This document shows positions 1 through 5,086 of a stretch of 8,855 nucleotides of DNA, piece after piece. The notes beneath the pieces are model-generated. The model was given only the letters and a program-made list of their open reading frames with translations, had not been told where the DNA came from and did not search any database. The stretch comes from Gammaproteobacteria bacterium (lineage in GTDB: Bacteria > Pseudomonadota > Gammaproteobacteria > S012-40). The position numbers and the translations under genes are program-made. Where the stretch lies: the NCBI GenBank assembly GCA_029864945.1, contig JAOTSL010000125.1:1-8855 (forward strand), read 5' to 3'. Each line of letters starts with the position of its first letter. Within the stretch, counting starts at the first letter, position 1.

Positions 1-2
1 TG

Positions 3-53
3 GTTGATCATGACCGAACGCGGACTCAGCCGTATAAACCATTTAAAAAATAA
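3..53 (+). CDS. possible 3' end of an upstream gene (partial)
   Basis: The first ~45 bases are clearly richer in G and C than the AT-rich stretch that follows, so a coding region may end here. In frame 3 the last 16 codons end in a basic tail (…QPYKPFKK) before TAA at 51-53. Frame 1 is also open, to a stop at 91-93, and a minus-strand frame beginning MVYTAESAFG could start at 43 and run off the window. I cannot choose firmly between them and recognise no family. Confidence 0.22.
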   Translation, partial: VDHDRTRTQPYKPFKK

Positions 54-83
54 AGCATTTATTATTTGCAGCATGAATGCTTT
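52..83. terminator. weak hairpin, possible terminator at left edge
   Basis: AAAGCATT at 52-59 pairs perfectly with AATGCTTT at 76-83 around a 16-base loop. It lies immediately after the putative stop at 53. Read leftward (minus strand) it is followed by a run of T (ATTTTTTAAA), as in an intrinsic terminator. Read rightward the following sequence is only AT-rich. The stem has just two G/C pairs, so this is tentative. Confidence 0.25.
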
Positions 84-93
84 CTATAAATAA

Positions 94-475
94 ATTTTAT
101 CATGCGCTTTCAATAAAAAATAAAAATAATAATTGATGTTTACCGGTGATCCTCATAGTATATGAAGCTGCTAACAATTCCTTTTGTGCGTCAAAAAAAC
201 ATCCTTGTTTTAAAATAATAAATTTAATCCTTCAGTATTTTTTTGTAAGTTGCGGCTTACGCTTATCTATATCCCTTTGATTTTTAACTCTGGACATGCG
301 CGATTTTTGCGATGAGTGCTCAGAATTAATATTGCAAATAGTGGCATAGTCTCTGCAATTATTAAATTAGTGTTAAAGCTATGTAATAGCATAGCCGAAT
401 CAATAGATAGGTGACTAGGGAAATGCGTTACTAACCACCATTCTCAACTTCAATCAAATTTAAATGAGGTGTCAC
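94..475. other. AT-rich intergenic region without a convincing gene
   Basis: No frame on either strand holds more than about 26 codons with a credible start and ribosome binding site. Two small hairpins are visible: GTAAG/CTTAC at 246-250/257-261 after a run of seven T, and GCTATG/CATAGC at 378-383/390-395 with a 6-base loop. The second lies ~80 bases upstream of the small gene at 476 and could be in its leader. No promoter with good matches at both -35 and -10 was found. Confidence 0.5.
466..471 (+). promoter_or_regulatory. ribosome binding site of the small membrane protein gene
   Basis: GAGGTG at 466-471 is a six-base match to the anti-Shine-Dalgarno sequence of 16S rRNA and ends four bases before the ATG at 476. 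It is the best such match seen before any gene in this window, and it is the main reason the short frame behind it is called as a gene. Confidence 0.6.
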
Positions 476-634
476 ATGGAAATTTTAGAAACCGTCGCAG
501 AAGCTATAGTCGTTTCATTCGTTGTTGGTGCAGTTATGGGAGGTGTAGTTGTCGCTCATTTCCAAATAAAAACTCAAAACCAGGAAGATGAAAATCTTCA
601 GCCCGAGACCATTAAAATTAATGATCGTAAATAA
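476..634 (+). CDS. small single-pass membrane protein, 52 aa, unknown family
   Basis: I do not recognise this protein. It has 52 residues. Residues 1-9 are acidic (MEILETVAE). Residues ~10-28 form one hydrophobic segment with small residues spaced for helix packing (G18-A-V-M-G22, a GxxxG pattern). Residues 29-52 are a polar, charged tail (…QEDENLQPETIKINDRK). This is the build of a bitopic inner-membrane protein; there is no signal-peptidase motif or lipobox. The start is ATG with GAGGTG correctly spaced upstream. It stands alone and converges on tsaD, with 61 bases between the two stop codons. A function cannot be inferred; small regulators of membrane complexes and toxins of type I systems share this shape, but nothing specific supports either. 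The ribosome binding site and clean hydrophobicity pattern argue for a real gene. Confidence 0.6.
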   Translation: MEILETVAEAIVVSFVVGAVMGGVVVAHFQIKTQNQEDENLQPETIKINDRK

Positions 635-651
635 CGGGTGGTATTTTATTG

Positions 652-695
652 CCCTACTATTCGCTCTTAGCTGAATGTTAATCGAATAGATAGGG
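652..695. repeat. bulged inverted repeat between convergent genes
   Basis: CCCTACTATTCG at 652-663 pairs with CGAATAG(A)TAGGG at 683-695. That gives 12 base pairs with one bulged A at 690 around a 19-base loop. It fills the gap between the stop of the small membrane protein gene (634) and the stop of tsaD (696). It probably forms the mRNA 3' end in one or both directions. Neither flank has the T run of a classical intrinsic terminator, so it may stabilise 3' ends rather than terminate. Confidence 0.5.
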
Positions 696-1727
696 TTAGT
701 TGTCCTCGTTGTTTGATGGCTTGGTTAGCTGGTTTAGCGGCCACCGAGGTCTGGCGGTAAACGCCAATGGTTGATGTGTTTTGTATTGTAATCGCAGCCA
801 CCCGGCAAATGCGATCATGGCTCCGTTATCCGTGCAAAAATCTTTTCCAGGATAGTGGACTGTCACCGAAAATTTCTGTTCTAGTTGAGTTAGTCTTTCT
901 CGCAAATACGCATTTGCACTTACTCCGCCTGCCACTACTAATTGAGTCGCATCAGTTTGAGCTATTGCTCTTTTGCATTTGATAAATAACGTATCAATTG
1001 CCGCAGTTTGAAATGCTAGCGCAATATCTGCTTTAGCTTGCTGAGACTTATCTGATTTATTTAATGTGTTAATTGCAAATGTTTTCAACCCGCTGTAGCT
1101 AAAGTCTAGCCCGGGACGATCTGTCATTGGGCGCGGAAACTTATAAGCGCCAGGGTTTCCTTTTTGTGCGAGCAGAGAAATTTCTGGCCCGCCGGGATAG
1201 GGTAAGCCTAACATTTTTGCCGTTTTATCGAATGCTTCTCCAATGGCGTCGTCAACTGACTCGCCTATGATTTCATAATCGCCCAGCGCCTTAGCTAAAA
1301 TGAGTTGAGTGTGTCCACCCGAGACAAGCAAGGATAAAAAGGGAAACTGAATCGTATCGTCTTCTAGCATGGGGGCGAGTAAGTGGCCTTCCATGTGGTG
1401 TACCTCGGTAGCGGGAATATCCAGCGCCCAGGCGAGAGAGCGTCCAATTGATGCGCCGGCCAAAAGAGCACCCATCAAGCCGGGGCCAGCGGTGTACGCA
1501 ATGGCGTTAATGTCTGATTTTGTTGAGCCGGCTTGTTGAAGCGCTTCATCTATAAGGGGCAATGCCCTGTGGATATGGTCACGGGAAGCGAGTTCTGGCA
1601 CTACGCCACCATATTCCCGGTGAAGCTCTATCTGACTATAGATTGTATGGCCGATTAGGCCTTTTTCTGAGTCGTAGATCGCAACGCCTGTTTCGTCGCA
1701 TGATGTTTCGATGCCTAATACGCGCAT
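696..1727 (-). CDS. tsaD: tRNA N6-threonylcarbamoyladenosine synthase subunit TsaD
   Basis: TsaD (formerly Gcp/YgjD) is the catalytic subunit of the TsaB-TsaD-TsaE complex. It transfers the threonylcarbamoyl group from TsaC-made threonylcarbamoyl-AMP to A37 of tRNAs that read ANN codons. The 343-residue product matches the family length (about 337 in E. coli). It is an ASKHA-fold protein starting MRVLGIETSCDETG. The metal ligands are seen at H111 and H115 (HHMEGH) and D300 (TDNGAMIA). The nucleotide-binding loops SGGHTQ (~136-141) and VVAGGVSAN (~264-272) are also present. The ATG at 1725-1727 gives the conserved N-terminus directly; its ribosome binding site is weak. It is divergent from rpsU, an arrangement conserved in gammaproteobacteria. 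It is intact and expected to be essential or nearly so. Confidence 0.97.
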   Translation of the reverse strand: MRVLGIETSCDETGVAIYDSEKGLIGHTIYSQIELHREYGGVVPELASRDHIHRALPLIDEALQQAGSTKSDINAIAYTAGPGLMGALLAGASIGRSLAWALDIPATEVHHMEGHLLAPMLEDDTIQFPFLSLLVSGGHTQLILAKALGDYEIIGESVDDAIGEAFDKTAKMLGLPYPGGPEISLLAQKGNPGAYKFPRPMTDRPGLDFSYSGLKTFAINTLNKSDKSQQAKADIALAFQTAAIDTLFIKCKRAIAQTDATQLVVAGGVSANAYLRERLTQLEQKFSVTVHYPGKDFCTDNGAMIAFAGWLRLQYKTHQPLAFTARPRWPLNQLTKPSNNEDN

Positions 1728-1794
1728 AATTTCAAATGGTTAGCTCAATGATGTCGGAGTTGTTACAGATTATTTCTATTTCGGTTAATGCTTA

Positions 1795-1809
1795 CTTGAG
1801 TGACTCAAG
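1795..1809. repeat. perfect 7-1-7 palindrome in tsaD leader
   Basis: CTTGAGT-G-ACTCAAG is a perfect palindrome with a one-base centre, 68 bases upstream of the tsaD start codon. If the tsaD promoter is the one proposed at 1839-1844, the palindrome lies in the transcribed leader. As DNA it could be an operator. No known regulator site is confidently recognised. Confidence 0.4.
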
Positions 1810-1838
1810 CGGCAATACAAACAGAAAATAGAGCGTAT

Positions 1839-1868
1839 ATTGTAGCCTGAATTCAGGTGTAAGGTTTG
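1839..1868 (-). promoter_or_regulatory. candidate tsaD promoter containing a 12-bp palindrome
   Basis: Read on the minus strand, TACAAT (1839-1844) is a five-of-six match to the sigma-70 -10 box. It is preceded by the perfect palindrome CCTGAATTCAGG (1846-1857), which would lie in the spacer between -10 and -35. No good -35 hexamer is seen at 17 bases, so the promoter is tentative. Transcription would start near 1832, about 105 bases before the tsaD start codon. Confidence 0.3.
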
Positions 1869-2187
1869 TCTTGTTTTCGTGCCAGCTCTCCAATTGACGG
1901 GGTCGGCCAAAAAAAACTCAGATCTTGATTGATTTGGTCGCTATGAGGGAGTAAAATCCGCGGTTCTCTGTATATTGCTGGAAATCGCGTCGGTTATTTG
2001 GGTGCGGTGCGGGAAATATAGCCGCCATTTGAAGATGTTTTGGGTGCGGAAGATGCTCGAAACTGAAATGCGACAGCATATATTTAATCGTATTTTTGCT
2101 CTGAGCTACAAGTCGTGATTGCTCACGAGTTTTGTGGGTAAAAATGCGGTAGTAAACTAATTTTAAACTAATTAATTAAGGTAAAAC
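1858..2187. other. rpsU-side intergenic regulatory region
   Basis: There is no convincing gene here; the longest ATG frame is 27 codons at 2035-2118, without a ribosome binding site. Features seen: a LexA-like half site CTGTATAT at 1968-1975 with a poor second half; an 11-base direct repeat TTTGGGTGCGG at 1997-2007 and 2039-2049; and an inverted repeat TCGTGA-TTGC-TCACGA at 2113-2128. Just before the gene, a tandem TAAACTAATT is at 2153-2162 and 2164-2173. A weak sigma-70 promoter could be TTTTGT (2130-2135), a 17-base spacer and TAAACT (2153-2158). TATATT at 2079-2084 is another possible -10 without a good -35. In E. coli the matching region carries several promoters and a LexA site. Confidence 0.45.
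2178..2181 (+). promoter_or_regulatory. ribosome binding site of rpsU
   Basis: AAGG at 2178-2181 lies six bases before the ATG at 2188, in an otherwise very AT-rich leader. It fixes the start that gives the conserved N-terminus of bS21. Confidence 0.6.
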
Positions 2188-2442
2188 ATGCCATCAGTTA
2201 AATTAAGAGATAACGAGCCTTTTGATATTGCATTACGTCGATTCAAGCGCTCATGTGAAAAAGCAGGTGTTTTGTCAGAGGTTCGTCGTCGCGAATTTTA
2301 CGAAAAGCCAACTCAAGTACGTAAGCGTATGCAAGCTGCTGCAGTTAAGCGTCAAGCAAAGAAGAGTGCTCGCGAAGTACTTCGTGGACGCGGTGGCCGC
2401 CCACCAGCAGCCGCAGTTAAAGCAAAACCTACAAGACGTTAA
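2188..2442 (+). CDS. rpsU: 30S ribosomal protein bS21, with C-terminal extension
   Basis: bS21 is a small-subunit protein next to the 3' end of 16S rRNA that helps mRNA engagement during initiation. Residues 1-66 follow the family closely, including EPFDIALRRFKRSCEKAG and RRREFYEKP, and are rich in Arg and Lys. The product has 84 residues against 71 in E. coli. After the family core (KKSARE, ~60-65) comes a Gly/Pro/Ala/Lys tail from residue 66 (VLRGRGGRPPAAAVKAKPTRR begins there, minus its last residue). The tail reads cleanly in frame with no sign of a frameshift. This is the first gene of the macromolecular synthesis operon; yqeY starts six bases after its stop codon. The tail may add contact with rRNA near the anti-Shine-Dalgarno region; that is inference. 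Confidence 0.96.
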   Translation: MPSVKLRDNEPFDIALRRFKRSCEKAGVLSEVRRREFYEKPTQVRKRMQAAAVKRQAKKSAREVLRGRGGRPPAAAVKAKPTRR

Positions 2443-2447
2443 TTTAT

Positions 2448-2900
2448 ATGTCTGAATCTTTGAAGGCTCAAATTCAAAGTGCCATGAAGGATGCAATGCG
2501 CGCCAAAGAAAAGGTGCGCCTTGGTACTATCCGATTAATGATGGCAGCCATTAAGCAGCGAGAAGTAGACGAGCGAATCGAACTGGATGATGAGCAGGTA
2601 ATGCTTGTTGTCGACAAAATGATGAAGCAGCGACGTGAGTCTATTTCTCAGTTTGATGCAGCAGGAAGAGATGATCTTTCGGCTATTGAACATGCTGAGC
2701 TCAAAATTTTACAAATGTTTATGCCTGAACCGTTGAGTGATCAGGAAGTCTTAGCCATGATAGAAAAAGCAATGGCAGATAGCGGGGCTTCTTCCATGAA
2801 AGATATGGGAAAGGTTATGGGGTTGGTTAAGCCTCAAGCCCAGGGTAAAGCGGATATGAGCGTTATTAGTAAAATGATAAAAGAGCAGCTTGGCTCCTAA
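2448..2900 (+). CDS. yqeY: GatB/YqeY-domain protein
   Basis: This 150-residue protein belongs to the YqeY family, all helical, related to the C-terminal tRNA-binding 'tail' domain of GatB and of some glutaminyl-tRNA synthetases. It shows the family features: an N-terminal helix with a conserved K-x-R-L-x-T-x-R (MRAKEKVRLGTIRLMMAAIK, residues ~18-37), the segment QRRESISQFDAAGRDDL (~63-79), and the C-terminal part DMGKVMG…KADMSVISKMIKE. Its biochemical role is not established; tRNA binding is inferred from the domain. It begins five bases after the rpsU stop with no clear ribosome binding site in the gap, so translation is probably coupled to rpsU. Its place between rpsU and dnaG is as in Pseudomonas and unlike E. 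coli. Confidence 0.93.
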   Translation: MSESLKAQIQSAMKDAMRAKEKVRLGTIRLMMAAIKQREVDERIELDDEQVMLVVDKMMKQRRESISQFDAAGRDDLSAIEHAELKILQMFMPEPLSDQEVLAMIEKAMADSGASSMKDMGKVMGLVKPQAQGKADMSVISKMIKEQLGS

Positions 2901-2908
2901 TCTGATTT

Positions 2909-2933
2909 TGCCTCCAGTTAATCTCTGGGGGCA
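2909..2933 (+). terminator. intra-operon hairpin after yqeY, possible leaky terminator
   Basis: GCCTCCAG (2910-2917) pairs with CTGGGGGC (2925-2932), with one G·U pair. An outer T-A pair gives nine base pairs around a 7-base loop, starting nine bases after the yqeY stop. The following sequence (ATTACGATTTTACTT) has only a short T run, so termination is likely partial. E. coli has a known attenuating terminator between rpsU and dnaG, and this would be the positional equivalent. Confidence 0.5.
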
Positions 2934-3067
2934 TTACGATTTTACTTAATTGGGCGGTAATCGTAGTTTGCGAGTTGCGTCGCTTCTCGATTGATTTTAA
3001 TCTGTAAAAGCATCGCCGTTAGCCTAATGTTCATAATCAAATAACCCCTTTTCGCGTCAATTTTCTG

Positions 3068-3076
3068 TGCGATAAT
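3068..3076 (+). promoter_or_regulatory. candidate extended -10 promoter for dnaG
   Basis: TGCGATAAT at 3068-3076 fits an extended -10 element (TGn followed by GATAAT, five of six). The -35 region (around CTTTTC, 3048-3053) is poor, as is usual for this promoter class. Transcription would begin near 3083, giving a short leader to the dnaG ATG at 3109. The 208-base gap after yqeY suits an internal promoter. Confidence 0.4.
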
Positions 3077-3108
3077 CTCGTGACTTCTGAAATATCCGGG
3101 TTAATAGC

Positions 3109-4857
3109 ATGGCAGGTTCAATTCCGCGCACCTTTATTGATGATTTACTAACTCGAGTCGATATCGTTGATATTATTGATGCTCGGGTGCCTCTTAAAAA
3201 AGCAGGGAAAGACTTCAAAGCCTGCTGTCCTTTTCATGGCGAAAAAACCCCCTCCTTTACAGTTAGTCGTCAGAAGCAATTTTATTATTGTTTTGGTTGC
3301 GGTGCCGGCGGTTCTGTTATTCGATTTTTAATGGATTACGAGCGCTTTGAGTTTGTGGAGGCAGTCCAAGAGCTGGCGAAACTACTGGGATTAGAGGTTC
3401 CTTTTGAAGGTGGCCGGCCTCAGGTTCGAGTTGCCGCTCCCGGCTCAAATGATCTTTATGAGCTGATGGAAAAAGTATCTCTGTATTACACCACTCAACT
3501 TCGAAAGCACTCTCAAAAAGAGCATGCCGTTGAGTATTTAAAGAACCGTGGTTTAACTGGTCAAACGGCAAAGCAGTTTGAACTGGGTTTTGCTCCCTCT
3601 GGCTGGAATAATCTTGAGCAAGCGTTTTCGAATGATCCTGAAATAATTAATCAACTGACCCGGGCGGGGATGTTGATTAAAAAAGAAAATGGAAACACGT
3701 ATGACCGTTTTAGGGATCGCGTTATGTTCCCTATTCGCGACCGCCGTGGGCGAGTCATTGCGTTTGGTGGTCGAGTTATAGATGAGGGGACGCCTAAATA
3801 CCTTAATTCCCCCGAAACGGATATCTTTCACAAAGGTGATGAGCTTTATGGTTTGCATCATGCGTTGAAGCAGCCTGGCGCTGTGGCAAGCATGCTGGTT
3901 GTGGAGGGCTATATGGATGTGGTTTCTCTATCAAACAGAGGGGTGAACAACGCCGTTGCAACACTGGGGACAGCGATCTCTCAAAGTCATGTTCAGGTGC
4001 TGGTAAAGCATACTAGTGAAATCATTTATTGCTTTGATGGTGATGCTGCTGGCAGGAAGGCGGCCTGGCGTGCCCTTGAGGCATCGTTGCCTAGCCTGAA
4101 GGACGGCCAGCAGTTTAAATTTATGTTTCTGCCGGAGGGTGAAGATCCGGATACGATGGTGACGCAGCTGGGGCAGCAGGGTTTTACGCAGCTGCAAAAT
4201 CAGGCTAAGCCGCTATCTGATTTTATGATCGACTATTTTTTGGAAAAAGCAGATCACCAAACAGTAGATGGGCAGGCTCGGCTAATTGAGCTTGCAAAGC
4301 CATTGATGAGTCAGCTTCCTCAGGGTGCGTATGCTCAATTGTTAACGGCAAGGCTGGCTGAGCGGATTGATATGCCTGAAAATGAGCTGTTTGGGCGCTT
4401 TTTTTCTGATTCGAGAAGTAGTGGGCGGAAGTTTCGTGCAAATAATGTTGCAAAGGCCGAAAAACCTTCTGTGATCAAGCTGGCGATCGCGATGTTGCTT
4501 GAAAGCCCATCGTTGGCTCAGTCGGTATCTTCTGTTGAGGTATTGCAAGAATTGCACATGCCGGGCGTGGATTTACTGGAAAAGATGCTTGTTTTTATTG
4601 CTTCTCACCCCAATATTACTACTGGAGCGTTACTTGAGCACTGGCATGGAACGCGGGAAGGCGATTTTTTATACGAAACTCTTAGATGGGAGCATCATGT
4701 GCCGGAGCAAGGGGTAGAGAGTGAGTTTAAGGGAGTTGTTGATATTTTATTCAGGGAGTTAAGAAATCAGCGTTTGGCAAAACTGCTTTCGCAGTCTAAG
4801 TTTGCGCCGCTGTCTGCGGATGAAAAGACAGAGCTAGCTAGGCTGCTTGCCGAGTGA
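3109..4857 (+). CDS. dnaG: DNA primase DnaG
   Basis: DnaG makes the RNA primers for leading- and lagging-strand DNA synthesis, working with DnaB helicase at the fork. The 582-residue product is the same size as E. coli primase (581). The N-terminal zinc-binding domain has ligands C40, H43, C61 and C64 (CPFH…CFGC). The RNA-polymerase core has the basic motif FPIRDRRGRVIAFGGR (~207-222) and KYLNSPET. The TOPRIM metal-binding acidic residues are E266 (VVEGYMD) and D310/D312 (FDGDAAG), matching E. coli E265, D309 and D311. The C-terminal ~150 residues form the less conserved helicase-binding domain. The start gives the standard N-terminus; the ribosome binding site is weak (CCGGGT ~11 bases upstream), consistent with low primase output. 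The TGA stop overlaps a GTG that opens the small frame at 4854. Confidence 0.98.
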   Translation: MAGSIPRTFIDDLLTRVDIVDIIDARVPLKKAGKDFKACCPFHGEKTPSFTVSRQKQFYYCFGCGAGGSVIRFLMDYERFEFVEAVQELAKLLGLEVPFEGGRPQVRVAAPGSNDLYELMEKVSLYYTTQLRKHSQKEHAVEYLKNRGLTGQTAKQFELGFAPSGWNNLEQAFSNDPEIINQLTRAGMLIKKENGNTYDRFRDRVMFPIRDRRGRVIAFGGRVIDEGTPKYLNSPETDIFHKGDELYGLHHALKQPGAVASMLVVEGYMDVVSLSNRGVNNAVATLGTAISQSHVQVLVKHTSEIIYCFDGDAAGRKAAWRALEASLPSLKDGQQFKFMFLPEGEDPDTMVTQLGQQGFTQLQNQAKPLSDFMIDYFLEKADHQTVDGQARLIELAKPLMSQLPQGAYAQLLTARLAERIDMPENELFGRFFSDSRSSGRKFRANNVAKAEKPSVIKLAIAMLLESPSLAQSVSSVEVLQELHMPGVDLLEKMLVFIASHPNITTGALLEHWHGTREGDFLYETLRWEHHVPEQGVESEFKGVVDILFRELRNQRLAKLLSQSKFAPLSADEKTELARLLAE

Positions 4858-4982
4858 GCGCGTTGAAAGATTTATACTTATGTACTATTAATAGAGGTGC
4901 CGCACGAGCAGTTATTGTGGCATCACAAAGCGAACATTATGATTTTGTGGCGGTAAATAAACTAAAAGTGACTGAAGAATAA
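4854..4982 (+). CDS. possible small gene overlapping the dnaG stop, 42 aa
   Basis: I do not recognise this product. The frame opens with GTG at 4854-4856, whose last two bases are shared with the dnaG TGA (4855-4857), the GTGA overlap typical of translational coupling. It runs 42 codons to TAA at 4980-4982. The product begins MSALKDLYLCTINRGAARAV, continues through IVASQSEHYDFVAVNKLK and ends VTEE. It is mixed in composition, soluble, with a single Cys and no membrane segment. TTG at 4863 is an alternative start. Codon use looks like that of its neighbours. It ends before the proposed rpoD promoter, so it would be made only from dnaG transcripts. A chance open frame of this length is quite possible, and so is a decayed gene; conservation would decide. 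Confidence 0.38.
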   Translation: MSALKDLYLCTINRGAARAVIVASQSEHYDFVAVNKLKVTEE

Positions 4983-5041
4983 TTTTTTAAAAATCACTCA
5001 TGTCTATACATTAGGACAACCGGCATAGTTTCATGTATACT
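4981..5041 (+). promoter_or_regulatory. candidate sigma-70 promoter for rpoD
   Basis: The -10 box TATACT (5036-5041, five of six) lies 17 bases after AGGACA (5013-5018, four of six to TTGACA). A run AATTTTTTAAAAAT at 4981-4994 lies upstream where an A/T-rich UP element would sit. Transcription would begin near 5048, giving a ~39-base leader to the rpoD ATG. It would allow sigma factor synthesis apart from primase and could be autoregulatory, since sigma-70 would read its own promoter. TATACA at 5005-5010 is a second, weaker -10-like site. Confidence 0.5.
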
Positions 5042-5086
5042 TACGCGCTGAATTTTTTGCAACGAGAACTTTAGGTAAGAGAACGA

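Noticed and set aside
767..982. 71-codon plus-strand open frame
   Set aside because: It lies wholly inside tsaD on the opposite strand, has no ribosome binding site, and its product has low-complexity shadow composition.
2035..2118. 27-codon frame MFWVRKMLETEMRQH… upstream of rpsU
   Set aside because: It has no ribosome binding site and is too short to distinguish from chance.
2275..2496. 73-codon minus-strand open frame over rpsU/yqeY
   Set aside because: It is antisense to two well-conserved genes; the Cys/Trp-rich product is typical of a shadow frame.
4498..4510. CTTGAAA and CCCAT within dnaG as a sigma-32 heat-shock promoter, as in E. coli upstream of rpoD
   Set aside because: The two boxes are one base apart instead of the ~13-15 needed.
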